Shown: positions 14,002 through 22,641 of the stretch, piece after piece
How the letters are laid out: every line of letters starts with the position of its first letter
Numbering within the stretch: the first letter of the stretch is position 1
IMG/VR virus record: IMGVR_UViG_3300044295_000355
Coordinates: 1 to 45,501 of that record
DNA: 45,501 nucleotides
Source: a virus
Reading direction: 5' to 3' (one strand)
The notes under the pieces: model-generated
Seen by the model: the letters and a program-made list of their open reading frames with translations, nothing else
The model's database searches: none
What the model was told of the DNA's origin: nothing
Translations under genes and position numbers: made by a program

Positions 14002-16800
14002 TCACGAGACGTAGGCCGTCTGCGGGCTGTCGGCGGATCGGTTTCCCATCCTGTCACAGTGGACGACCTTGACGTAGTAGGTCGTTCCCACCGTCATGCC
14101 GGTGACGATCGCGTTCGTTCCGCGAACGACGACGGCAAGCGTCGACGACGAAGGAGTGAACCCGTTCGTCGTGCTCTGGTGAACTTCCGTTTCGAGGTAG
14201 TTCCGATTCAGGTCGCCGCCGGGCACCGACCACGAGACACGAACGGTGCGGATCGCGTTCAGCGCTCCGAGGTTCTGCACGGTCGGAGCAAGTGCGCTCG
14301 CGGGCGGCGAGAGTCCTCGACCGGGCACCGCGCCCGTCTGCGAGATGATGTCGTCATACCGATCGACGCGAGCAACCGCTCCAACGTACGAGGCGTCATC
14401 CGTCACCTTGCGAAGCGTCATTGTGGTTCGAGACGACGATCGAGAGATCGAGTGCGACACAGAAACGCACGCGCCGGAAACCAAACGCCCAAAGAACGAA
14501 GCGATCTGATAGCCGGAAACAAGTTCTTCCTCAGTCAGACTGATCTTGTCTTGCGACTGCGCGCGTCGATCGAAAAGCGTTTCAACTTCGCACTCAGCGA
14601 TCGGAACCGAGAGGTCACGCAGAGCGGTGTCGGCCATCGACTGCGCCTCTGTCGATCGATTGATCAGCGAGTCGCTCGCTACGCGCACGCGAGCGAACCG
14701 TCTTCCGTAGGTCCGAATCGACGTCTTGTCGACCGCACTGACGACGTAGATCTTTCGATTCGCTCGCGGGTCCTTGTTCGCGTTGTCCGTGTACTCGACG
14801 ACCCAAGTGTTTCGAGTGTCGTCGACCTTCGTCGAGAGACGCTGAATCGAAAGCACTCCGAGAGGAGAGAAGCCGAAATCACCCCTAAACACCGACGACG
14901 ATGACGCCGGATTGAACATCGCAAGTCGGAACTGTTGGCGTAGGTCGTCCCATCGGAAACGAACTCGCCATCCGATCTGCGTTGCGATCTCGTCGAGAGA
15001 CTGAAGCACGTTCTTCGACGCAGGCTCGTTCCACTGGTAGACGGTCCACGCCGACGAGATAGGAGTCCAGAGCGTCGGCTTTCCTCCTGCGTACGATCGC
15101 GCCTCGATTCCTCGAATCTGCCCGACGTTGTTCTCCGTCGCCCACGCCGCAGTCGAGACGCGCGTGAGAGTGATCGTCGTCGACGTGACCGACGTAATGG
15201 TGTCGACGGTCCCAGTCGGCGTGTTGAAGTTCGTCGTCCCGGATACGACGAGCGTGTCGCCTACATTGAAGTGATGCGGCTTGCCGCGTCCGTTTACATC
15301 GGTCGAAACGGCTGTCGTCGAGAGAAGCGTGAGGACGATCGGAGAACCAAGCGCGGCCGTCGACGCAACGAGTAGGTCGTAACGAGCGGGATCGTTGTCG
15401 TCGATGATCTGCTGAAGCTGACCTTCGATCGCGCTTCCTCCGACGCTGCCGTAGCTTCTGTCCGTCCCGTCCTTGTTCGGTTCGATGAAGACGTCCATGA
15501 GCGCGACGCCAAGATCGCCGATTGTGACCTCGACGAAGTCGTCGCTCACGTCGACGGCTCGAATGAATCCGTCGAACATGACTTCCCAATACGGCCCGGC
15601 GTCATCGCTAGACATGCCGAACGGGACGATCGCCGTTTCAATTCTCACCGCGCGCATCGATCGAAGAAGATGCTCTCCAGTCGTCGAGTCGACGAACGGA
15701 TTGTCCTTGAACGTCGACGTCACCGAGAATGGGCTTGCGTTGTAGAGATAGAAGTTTCTGAAGAGGCGCGCCCTCGCCGTCGAGATGAAGTCGTCGACGC
15801 TATCACTCCACGAGACGGACTCGACGAAGTCGTTGTCGTCGATCTTCGTCAGGTTGATCCAGTCAATGTCTGTCTTCGAGAGGAAGTCGAATGAGTACGT
15901 CGGCGAGGTGGCGGCAGGATCGACGATCGGAGTCTTCACGAGAACGCGGGTGTATGTCGCCCACTGTCTGCGATCGCTGTCTTCAGCAACTGAAGTTCCG
16001 TCTCGCTTGATCTGAAAGTCGCGCACTCCATCGGAGTAGAGTTTGCGAAACCACGCGACGTCAGGAGGAAACTTTGTGATGATTAGATCGTCAATCGCTC
16101 CGGCGTAGAAGTTGCCATACGTCCCTACGGCTGTTCCCTGCTCTCTCGAAGCCCCAACGATCCACCTAGACGACGATCCGCCGGTCGGCCACGGACGGTT
16201 CTTTGCGCGCGCGACGTTCACGCCGTTGTGAAAGAAGTCGATCTGCATCTGCCCAATGTTGTCTGGATCAGGTTGCATCCTCACGCCGACGTGCGACCAG
16301 ACTCCAACGACGAGTCGACCCGATCCGCTGCCATTGTTTCGACTCGTCCCGACATCGTGTTCCCAGTTCATGCGGAACGAGCCGTCAGTGATCGCCTGAA
16401 GATTCATCTGGACGTTGGTCACCTCAGTCTCCGGCGACGACCACTCACCGAGTTCGATTATCGTTCCATTCGCTGCGAGCGACGTCGGACGAACCCAACA
16501 CGCGATGCCCCATCCTCCGTTGGATGCTTGGAAGATTCCCTGATCGCCGTCTACTGTCGAACGTGAGTGCGCCTGAGTCGCGCCGTCGTAGCTTCGAGCA
16601 CCTGACGTCGTGTTGTTCTGCATCGCCGCCGGAAACACGCCCGGAGTTCCGTTCAGAACCGTCATAGATCGAGCGCCGGCCCCGATGACATCAATGAGTC
16701 CGCTCGTCGACAATGTCTCGTCGAAGCGAAGCTGCATCAGGTAGTCGGCCGTCGTCCCTGCCGTCGACGCAACGTGTGCAGGTTGATCCGCTCTTGCCAT
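14002..16800 (-). CDS. Tail-tip hub protein with N-terminal LamG and C-terminal FN3 domains, 932 aa
   Basis: Large tail-tip protein in the Tal/hub position. Residues about 15-260 are a concanavalin/LamG-like domain: GARSYDGATQ, GWGIACWVRPTSLAANGTII, FRMNWEHDVG, GVWSHVGVRMQ, YAGAIDDLIITKF. The middle (about 280-800) is hub-like beta structure. The last 95 residues are an FN3 domain (TVRVSWSVPGGDLNRNY through TYYVKVVHCD). It probably joins the tail end to a host sugar. GAAGAGG precedes ATG 16800. Base composition is less GC-rich than in the head genes. Confidence 0.8.
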   Translation of the reverse strand: MARADQPAHVASTAGTTADYLMQLRFDETLSTSGLIDVIGAGARSMTVLNGTPGVFPAAMQNNTTSGARSYDGATQAHSRSTVDGDQGIFQASNGGWGIACWVRPTSLAANGTIIELGEWSSPETEVTNVQMNLQAITDGSFRMNWEHDVGTSRNNGSGSGRLVVGVWSHVGVRMQPDPDNIGQMQIDFFHNGVNVARAKNRPWPTGGSSSRWIVGASREQGTAVGTYGNFYAGAIDDLIITKFPPDVAWFRKLYSDGVRDFQIKRDGTSVAEDSDRRQWATYTRVLVKTPIVDPAATSPTYSFDFLSKTDIDWINLTKIDDNDFVESVSWSDSVDDFISTARARLFRNFYLYNASPFSVTSTFKDNPFVDSTTGEHLLRSMRAVRIETAIVPFGMSSDDAGPYWEVMFDGFIRAVDVSDDFVEVTIGDLGVALMDVFIEPNKDGTDRSYGSVGGSAIEGQLQQIIDDNDPARYDLLVASTAALGSPIVLTLLSTTAVSTDVNGRGKPHHFNVGDTLVVSGTTNFNTPTGTVDTITSVTSTTITLTRVSTAAWATENNVGQIRGIEARSYAGGKPTLWTPISSAWTVYQWNEPASKNVLQSLDEIATQIGWRVRFRWDDLRQQFRLAMFNPASSSSVFRGDFGFSPLGVLSIQRLSTKVDDTRNTWVVEYTDNANKDPRANRKIYVVSAVDKTSIRTYGRRFARVRVASDSLINRSTEAQSMADTALRDLSVPIAECEVETLFDRRAQSQDKISLTEEELVSGYQIASFFGRLVSGACVSVSHSISRSSSRTTMTLRKVTDDASYVGAVARVDRYDDIISQTGAVPGRGLSPPASALAPTVQNLGALNAIRTVRVSWSVPGGDLNRNYLETEVHQSTTNGFTPSSSTLAVVVRGTNAIVTGMTVGTTYYVKVVHCDRMGNRSADSPQTAYVS

Positions 16801-16801
16801 G

Positions 16802-17044
16802 TCACGCCTCTTCGTTCGTCGTCGACTTCTGGATGGCCTGCGATACCGCTTCGGAGAATTGACGAACAGCATCGAATCCGGCCGAAGATCTTCCGAGGAG
16901 AGCGCCGAACCTTTCCTCGATCTCCGACAACGTAGAAAGAAGAGAGATGCGCATGGCATCTCGATCTCCCTTCCTCCTGTTTTCTGTCGTCTCCAGTTGA
17001 GCCGAAAGACGCTCGACGAGAGCAAGCGCGTCGTCGTTGTTCAT
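16802..17044 (-). CDS. Small coiled-coil tail-region protein, 80 aa
   Basis: Wholly helical (NDDALALVERLSAQLETTEN, SLLSTLSEIEERFGALLG). It lies between the Dit-like gene and the hub gene, overlaps the Dit stop by two bases, and has GGAGG 4 bases before ATG 17044. Probably a tail-tip assembly or accessory factor; no family is recognised. Confidence 0.7.
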   Translation of the reverse strand: MNNDDALALVERLSAQLETTENRRKGDRDAMRISLLSTLSEIEERFGALLGRSSAGFDAVRQFSEAVSQAIQKSTTNEEA

Positions 17045-17973
17045 CGTTCCTCCAACGTCACTTCGAGAATCTTCACGTTCGGCTTCGACGTCGATCCGGG
17101 GATCGTCGCGTTGATGTGGTTGATCGAATCGACTCGACCGTAGCAGGTGACGTAGTCGGTACCTCCGGCAGACTTGTTGATGTGATCGCCTCCGACGACG
17201 AGCGCCGGGAAGAGCGGAGAGACGAACACGTTGGCTGCCGTGTAGAACTGAAGTGCCATCGCGGCGGTGAACGTGAACGGGAACACAACAAGATCGTCGT
17301 AGTTAGACGCCGACCCTACGTTCGCAATCGTCTGGTATCCCCAGATGCCGAAAACGCCGATGCCCGTCATCGAGAGGACGTATCCGAGGCCGTAACTTCC
17401 AACGACGCCGTTCCTGTACTGCGTCAGTGCAACGGGATTCGCCGCGCTTCCTCTCGTGATCGATGCGCCGGCGGTGACGATGAAATGATACCAGCCGTTT
17501 GACGGAACGCCGTCTGCCGCGATCGTACAGTATCGCCAAAAGCAAGCCGTCCATCCGTCGTTCGTCGTAGGCGCGAATCCCGACTGACCGAGTGACGCGA
17601 ACTTGTTCTGAAGATTGACCTCAAATCCCGTCGCCGATGGGACACCGAGATTCTTCGTTCCGTCTCGTGACGCCGGAGAGGTCGAGAGTGCTGCCCCCGT
17701 CGCGGTGTAATTCGTGATCCCAGACATCGACGACAGATCGTAGTTGAACGTCCACGCCTGCGCGTTTCCTTCGAGCAGAAGCGTCAGTCTCTCCGCCGTG
17801 GTCGCGTCCTGCGGAGTCGTCGAAAACCTGAACTTGCGACGGCTGTTGATTCTCGACGAGAACATCGCGCCGCCGATCGTTCGCTGGAACGAGTCTCCGA
17901 CTTGAATTCTCTCTTCGGAAAATGAGTCACCTCTGACGGGGATCGTGATTCCATTGATCGTGAGTGCCGGCAT
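17041..17973 (-). CDS. Distal-tail-like protein with inserted LamG-type domain, 310 aa
   Basis: In the Dit position, between tape measure and hub gene. Residues 1-85 (PALTINGITIPVRGDSFSEE, SRRKFRFSTTPQDATTAERL, WTFNYDLSS) and the C-terminal 50 look like a split beta domain. Between them is a LamG-like insert: GWTACFWRYCTIA, GWYHFIVTAGAS, NYDDLVVFPFTFTAAM. 'Evolved' Dits of other phages carry carbohydrate-binding inserts in this way. ATG 17973 has AAGGAG upstream; a longer in-frame extension to 18237 has no coding character. Confidence 0.7.
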   Translation of the reverse strand: MPALTINGITIPVRGDSFSEERIQVGDSFQRTIGGAMFSSRINSRRKFRFSTTPQDATTAERLTLLLEGNAQAWTFNYDLSSMSGITNYTATGAALSTSPASRDGTKNLGVPSATGFEVNLQNKFASLGQSGFAPTTNDGWTACFWRYCTIAADGVPSNGWYHFIVTAGASITRGSAANPVALTQYRNGVVGSYGLGYVLSMTGIGVFGIWGYQTIANVGSASNYDDLVVFPFTFTAAMALQFYTAANVFVSPLFPALVVGGDHINKSAGGTDYVTCYGRVDSINHINATIPGSTSKPNVKILEVTLEER

Positions 17974-17984
17974 CGTCGTCTCCT

Positions 17985-20495
17985 TCAGTTCTTTTCGTCG
18001 CCATAGCCCTTCGGCGACTGAGCCTTCTTGCCCTTGTGTCCGTTGCGAGCGAGCCGGCGGAGGTCTTCCCAGTCGCGCTGCGAGTCGCCCTTCGAGTTCC
18101 AGTTCTCGATGTGGATCGTCATCTCCATCACCTGCCTCGGCGTGAACATTCCCGCGCCGGACTCCGCGTCGGCGCTCGCGTAGATCGCGGCCATCGCCTT
18201 GAACCCCGATGGAACGTTTGCAAGGTCTTGCCCCCACGAGTCCTCTGTCTTCGTCTCCTCGCCGGCTCCGCCGCCTCCGGTTCCTCCTTCGCCGTTCGTG
18301 CCGCCTCCTCCAGTTGCTCCTTCTTCTGCACCGAGCGCTGCGGCTTCCTTCACGTCGTTGATCATGTCTCCTACTCCGACGAAAGCTGATTCATCGCGTT
18401 TCATGTATTCAGCTTTTGTCCCGAAATCCTCGAATCCGGGAATCTTCCGAATGAAATCAATGATTCCGTTGTAAGCCATGATAACGACATTGACGAACTG
18501 GATGACGGAATCGGCGAGTGGCGTCAGAAACATCTCGTCGATCCATCCGAACACTGAAACAAGCCCATCGACCCAGACGAGGATCACGGACGCAAGTAGA
18601 GAGATAAGTGGGACAACCATCAAGACTACCTGAAGAAGTCGCACGAAGATTGCGACGTTCGATCCGAACAATCTTGCAAGGATAATGATGATCGGAACGA
18701 GCGATACAATCGCGTCGCCGATCGTCACGAACAGTCCACCGAGCACTACAAGCACCGGTTGCAGTGCTCCGATGATCACTCCGATCGCATCGAAAAGAGG
18801 AGTGAGGACGCCGAGAGATTCGATTAGTTTGTCGAGTGAATCTCCGAGAAGTCCGCCAAGCATCGAACCGAGTGCGCTTCCGATTCCGGTGCCGGCAGGT
18901 CCAGCGACTGCGGTTCCGATCACGCCGCCGGCAACGCCGCCGAGAGCTTGCCCGACGCCGGACGCCCCGCCCTCGATCGCCGTTGTGGCGATGCCGGCCG
19001 CTCCGCCAAGCGAGTCGATGCCAGAGGAGAGAGCGTCGCCGAACTGTTCGAGCGGATCGCGGAGATCGAGCGCGCCCTCCGCGAGTGCGTTCGCCGACTC
19101 TCCGGCCGCGAGGAATTGCCGATTCATCTCATCGATGTCGCTCGTCGTCGCATCGACGGCGTCGACGAAGGCGAGTTCGATGACGTCGGCCGGAGCACTG
19201 AAGGCGGACCCGAGCTTGTCGAGCACTTCCTGAATCGCCGCGTCGGCCTTCTCCAAGTCGACGCCAGCGAGGTTCGCATCGAACTGTCCCTTCGACACCT
19301 CGAACACGCCGCGATCCTCTCGCGTCGCGCGGTCCTCGGCGGTGTAAGTATTCGCGCTCAGTTCGGCGTCGACATCGGCGGCGGCCTTGACTGAGTCGAG
19401 ACGACGAATGACGGACGCGTACTCCAGAGAAAGAAGGCGCTCGGCCGCCTCTTTGAGCGCCTCTTGATACTTGCGCTCCTGTTCGTTTGCGTCGTTGATC
19501 GCCTTGTCCTGATCCTCCAGCGACTTGTCGACTCCGCTGTCCTCGATCATTGATGCAAGCAAGTTCTGCTGCGCGGCAAGAGCGGCGGACGCTTTGACGA
19601 ACTTTTCGACGGCCTCTTTTCCGCCGGCCGGCATCCATCCGCCTGCCTTCGACATCTCTTGCAGCAACTGCAAAGAGTAAGCGCCGCCGCCGACTTCGCT
19701 GGCGCGAAGCTTAGCCATGCCAACGTCTTGTTGTGCTCGCTCGACTGATCGACGCTGTCCTAGAAGTTCCGGCGATTCTCCGGCGAGCTTCGCCGCCGTG
19801 CCGAGACGGATGCCGGCGGCTTTCTCGTCAAGGTCGTCAAGTGCCTTCCTTGCCTTCGCCGCCGCCTCCGCCGCTCTCGTTCCGAACAGATCGAACTTCT
19901 CGATCAGGATCGCAACGCCGGCCGTCGCCGCAGTGAGCGCGGCGAGCATGGGTCCGCCGGTGCCGAGACTCTTTGCGATGTCCGCACCAGCGCCGACAAC
20001 GTCGGTGATCGCGGACGCCTGCACGCCAAACGCCTGCGAAACGCCACCAGCGCTCGTCTGAAGAGCGCCCATGATCTCGTCGACCTTGCGCGCTTTCTCG
20101 CCAAGGTGCCCATGCGATTCGGCGAACTTCTGCGCCTCCGCCGCCGACTTCGCCGACGCCGTTGCCTGATCCTTCGTTGCTTTCTCCGCTGCCTTGACGG
20201 CGTCGGCCGCTTCTTTCGCCGCCTTCGCCGCCTCCTTCTCGGCGGCGGACTCTTCGTCGAGCTTGCCGGTCAATCTTGCGACGGCGGTTGACGCCTCCGC
20301 GTGCGCCGTCTTCAGCGCGCGCATCGCATCCTCGGAGACGTTGCCCGACGCGTTCGCCGCGTCGAGCGCCGCCTTCAGGTTCTTCTCCTTGGCGACGAGT
20401 TCGTCGAGCTTCTCGGAGACGGCCTTCATCGCGGCGGCAGCGCCGCTCGCGTCGCCGTCGAACTCCACCATCACGCCGCCAACGCTGACCGCCAT
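17985..20495 (-). CDS. Tape measure protein, 836 aa
   Basis: Scaffold that sets tail length. Residues 1-150 are Ala-rich coiled coil (EKLDELVAKEKNLKAALDAA, EKEAAKAAKEAADAVKAAEK). Glycine/alanine-rich hydrophobic stretches run from about 520 to 690 (GVAGGVIGTAVAGPAGTGIG, DAIVSLVPIIIILARLFG, VVPLISLLASVILVWVDG). The C-terminus has a Gly-rich charged linker. It is the longest tail gene after the chaperone pair, as expected. From its length a tail of the order of 100-130 nm would be expected. AGGAGG precedes ATG 20495. Confidence 0.92.
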   Translation of the reverse strand: MAVSVGGVMVEFDGDASGAAAAMKAVSEKLDELVAKEKNLKAALDAANASGNVSEDAMRALKTAHAEASTAVARLTGKLDEESAAEKEAAKAAKEAADAVKAAEKATKDQATASAKSAAEAQKFAESHGHLGEKARKVDEIMGALQTSAGGVSQAFGVQASAITDVVGAGADIAKSLGTGGPMLAALTAATAGVAILIEKFDLFGTRAAEAAAKARKALDDLDEKAAGIRLGTAAKLAGESPELLGQRRSVERAQQDVGMAKLRASEVGGGAYSLQLLQEMSKAGGWMPAGGKEAVEKFVKASAALAAQQNLLASMIEDSGVDKSLEDQDKAINDANEQERKYQEALKEAAERLLSLEYASVIRRLDSVKAAADVDAELSANTYTAEDRATREDRGVFEVSKGQFDANLAGVDLEKADAAIQEVLDKLGSAFSAPADVIELAFVDAVDATTSDIDEMNRQFLAAGESANALAEGALDLRDPLEQFGDALSSGIDSLGGAAGIATTAIEGGASGVGQALGGVAGGVIGTAVAGPAGTGIGSALGSMLGGLLGDSLDKLIESLGVLTPLFDAIGVIIGALQPVLVVLGGLFVTIGDAIVSLVPIIIILARLFGSNVAIFVRLLQVVLMVVPLISLLASVILVWVDGLVSVFGWIDEMFLTPLADSVIQFVNVVIMAYNGIIDFIRKIPGFEDFGTKAEYMKRDESAFVGVGDMINDVKEAAALGAEEGATGGGGTNGEGGTGGGGAGEETKTEDSWGQDLANVPSGFKAMAAIYASADAESGAGMFTPRQVMEMTIHIENWNSKGDSQRDWEDLRRLARNGHKGKKAQSPKGYGDEKN

Positions 20496-20504
20496 CGCCG
20501 CCTC

Positions 20505-21313
20505 CTACTCGTCGTCGTCGAGGACGATGCCGTCGGGAAGGTACTCCCGCGCCTCTCGCTCTCGCTTCCGTTCGGCGTTGCGCCTCGCTGCCTCACGGAA
20601 GCGCAGGTACTTCTCGAACGGGTCAGCGAGCAACGGATCGTCTTCGTCGACCTCGCCTAACAATGCCTCAGCGGAAACCTTGTGTCCGCCCATCGTGGCG
20701 AGGATCGCGCTGACGATCGTTGCGTGGCCGTAGCGGTGCTCGCGCTCACGGTCGATCGCGCCAGAGACGTAGTCCTCGAACTCGCCCGGCGTGAGCGACC
20801 AGCACTCGTCGAGCGAGAAGCCGAAGCGACCGGCGAGGCCGATCAGCCTTCCGAAGTCGGGCCAGCCGCCGAGGCGTTCGCGTCGTTCAAGCTCGACGTC
20901 GTCGAGGTCGTCGCCGACAGGACCGCCGCCGCCTCCGCCGCGTTCCTGTCTGCGGCGTTGGCGGCGTTGGCTTCCCCCTCGAACATCCGCTCGAAGCTCG
21001 ACGTCAACGCGGTCGAGACGGCGATGGCGAGCGGGGCAACCTTGCGCGGTTCCTCGTCGAGCCAAGCGGCCACGCGCTCCGGGGTGATCACGTCGCGCGA
21101 TCCCTTGGCGCGCCCCTCGGTCAGCCCGGCGGCGGCAAGCTCGCAGAGCACGTCGATGTCGAGCGCCTGAAGGTCGCGCACGGCGTCCTTGATCGGACGA
21201 CCGAGTCGCTTCTTCGCGATGCGGTGAGCGTTCATGGTGAAGCGGATCGTGCGGGTCGCGCCGCCGATCTCGATGGTCGATGCGTTCAACGGTGCGGACG
21301 GGTTCGTGTTCAT
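20505..21313 (-). CDS. Tail assembly chaperone, long -1 frameshift product (GT-like)
   Basis: The frame after the short chaperone (stop at 20843) continues 1 base back to a stop at 20505-20507. Its unique part (FGRLIGLAGRFGFSLDECWS, LTPGEFEDYVSGAID, then a basic helix) is a typical T-domain and has no start codon or ribosome site of its own. A -1 slip before 20843 fuses it to the first frame, giving about 270 residues. The candidate slip site is GAG GGG GAA (20972-20980), a five-G run; no perfect XXXYYYZ heptamer exists in the overlap. The product should chaperone the tape measure. Confidence 0.75.
20843..21313 (-). CDS. Tail assembly chaperone, short product (G-like), 156 aa
   Basis: First frame of the chaperone pair, between tail tube and tape measure. 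TIEIGGATRTIRFTMNAHRI, AKKRLGRPIKDAVRDLQALD and TPERVAAWLDEEPRK fit the usual domain; the C-terminus is Ala/Asn/Ser-rich and read only in unshifted molecules. ATG 21313 has GGAGG 5 bases upstream. A hairpin at 21348-21366 separates it from the tail tube gene and would lower its level relative to the tube. Confidence 0.85.
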   Translation of the reverse strand: MNTNPSAPLNASTIEIGGATRTIRFTMNAHRIAKKRLGRPIKDAVRDLQALDIDVLCELAAAGLTEGRAKGSRDVITPERVAAWLDEEPRKVAPLAIAVSTALTSSFERMFEGEANAANAADRNAAEAAAVLSATTSTTSSLNDANASAAGPTSEG

Positions 21314-21347
21314 GCCTGCCTCCGCGTCGTAGGCTACACACGACAAC

Positions 21348-21366
21348 GCCCGGCGAGAAGCCGGGC
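21348..21366 (-). terminator. Hairpin between tail tube and chaperone genes
   Basis: gcccggc (21348-21354) and gccgggc (21360-21366) form a perfect 7-bp stem with a 5-base loop. On the minus strand it is followed by a G/T-rich stretch (GTTGTCGTGTGT). Probably a partial terminator that keeps the abundant tail tube mRNA apart from lower-level chaperone and tape-measure mRNA. Confidence 0.55.
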
Positions 21367-21402
21367 GCTGCGTCGACGTTCACGGCGAGAGCGCCGCTTG
21401 CG

Positions 21403-21849
21403 TCAGGGCTGGTTGTCGCGAGTGATCGCGCCGGTGCGCTGCACGCTCACCGAGTACTTGCCGACGTCGCCCTTGTCCATCGACTCCTCGATCGACGTGA
21501 TGATGCCGAGGAAGCGGATCTGCTTTTCCGTCGTCGCGTTGCCCTTCGGGCGAACGCGGAACGCGCGAATCTGCTTCGACAGAAACGACGTCCAGAGGTG
21601 CTCCTGTCCGGTCGCGGCTTCGTCGGCGATCAGCTCGAAGCTCATCGTCCCGCCGTCCCACGTCGGCAGGTACTCCTTCGATCCGCCGCTGTCGTTGCTC
21701 GACGACTCGGCGCTGTCGAGGCTCGACGAGAACTTCGGGCTGTTGCACTTCTCGACGTCGACGTAGGTCGCGGTCGTGACGTCCGTTGATGCCGCGTTCG
21801 ACACGGCGACTTCTGCGACTCGGGCTGCGAAACTTCCTGCGGTGGGCAT
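21403..21849 (-). CDS. Major tail (tube) protein, 148 aa
   Basis: Tail tube subunit by fold pattern and place before the chaperones. TATYVDVEKCNSPKFSSSLD, WDGGTMSFELIADEAATGQE, HLWTSFLSKQIRAFRVRPKG and QIRFLGIITSIEESMDKGDV, ending in KYSVSVQRTGAI, follow the beta-sandwich pattern of lambda gpV-like tube proteins (the last element describing a 'centre-shifted' or small-range test). AGGAGG precedes ATG 21849. It is flanked by a downstream hairpin. Confidence 0.82.
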   Translation of the reverse strand: MPTAGSFAARVAEVAVSNAASTDVTTATYVDVEKCNSPKFSSSLDSAESSSNDSGGSKEYLPTWDGGTMSFELIADEAATGQEHLWTSFLSKQIRAFRVRPKGNATTEKQIRFLGIITSIEESMDKGDVGKYSVSVQRTGAITRDNQP

Positions 21850-21850
21850 G

Positions 21851-22207
21851 TCAACCTCCTGCGCCGAACGGCGACGTCTCAGCGTTGCACGCGATGCACA
21901 GCCACGCTAGGCCGCCGGCCTCTCTCATGCCGCCGACTCGTCGACACGACGGGCAGGCGTCTCGCTCGTGAGGTGCCCGGTACGCGACGCGCGTCGGGTC
22001 GGCTTGTGCGAACGAGTCGAGGCCGGCGTTGGCGAGCGCCTGTTCGCGCGCGTTCGCGGCGACGCGCGGACCGGCGACGAGGACGAGGCGGATCGACAAC
22101 GCATCGTCGTCCTTGACCTCGTACGCCTCGACGGCAAGGTCGCCGGAACGGACGTCGTCGAGCGCCTTGCCAACGAGGGCGAGCGCCTGTTCGTCGAGGA
22201 GCCTCAC
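21851..22207 (-). CDS. Hypothetical protein with C-terminal zinc ribbon, 118 aa
   Basis: Lies between the tail terminator candidate and the tube gene. The first 75 residues are an alpha/beta domain (ALALVGKALDDVRSGDLAVE, LSIRLVLVAGPRVAANAREQ). The end carries CPSCRRVGG and WLCIACNAETS, a four-Cys zinc ribbon. Start is GTG 22207, overlapping the previous stop (GTGA). An unusual component in this position; possibly a tail completion or assembly factor. Confidence 0.7.
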   Translation of the reverse strand: MRLLDEQALALVGKALDDVRSGDLAVEAYEVKDDDALSIRLVLVAGPRVAANAREQALANAGLDSFAQADPTRVAYRAPHERDACPSCRRVGGMREAGGLAWLCIACNAETSPFGAGG

Positions 22208-22638
22208 GGCAGCACCTCGGAGACGACGTCGAACGTCTCGATGAAGTATTCGGCCTCGTCGTCGCCGGGTCCGACGTAGGACGGCAGGCCCATCGTCGCG
22301 CGCACGTCGACGATCGAGACGCCGCCGACGACGCGCCGCCCGCAGAGATGAAGGGCGTCGTGGATGCGGTACGCGAGCGCGCGCGCCGCCTCGTACGACG
22401 AGCGCGACCCGCGCACGGTGACGGTAACGTTCGCTGTCGGGCGCGGTCCATCGTTCGTCCAGTCAGCGATACCGCCGCTCGCCTGCACGAAGACCATCGG
22501 CACGCCGACGTCTTGTTGCGTGCGGATTGGGCCGGCGATCGCGGTGCGGGCAGAGGCCGGCGATGTGACGATGTCGGCTGGCAGAAGCGTGGCGAGGAGC
22601 GACAGGATCGCGGCCTCGAAGTCGGGCGTCGTTGCCAT
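22204..22638 (-). CDS. Tail terminator / minor head-tail protein, 144 aa
   Basis: Matches the general form of tail-terminator (DUF3168/gpU-like) proteins: FEAAILSLLATLLPADIVTS at the N-terminus, VPMVFVQASGGIADW, NVTVTVRGSRSSYEAARALA, and IHDALHLCG. These cap the tail tube and join it to the head. Gene order (neck proteins, this, tube) agrees. GGAGAGG precedes ATG 22638. Confidence 0.7.
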   Translation of the reverse strand: MATTPDFEAAILSLLATLLPADIVTSPASARTAIAGPIRTQQDVGVPMVFVQASGGIADWTNDGPRPTANVTVTVRGSRSSYEAARALAYRIHDALHLCGRRVVGGVSIVDVRATMGLPSYVGPGDDEAEYFIETFDVVSEVLP

Positions 22639-22641
22639 CGG

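Noticed and set aside
12601-14904. Very long plus-strand open frame opposite the lysis and hub genes
   Set aside because: Arg/Ser-rich composition and full overlap with recognised minus-strand genes; typical antisense shadow in GC-rich DNA.
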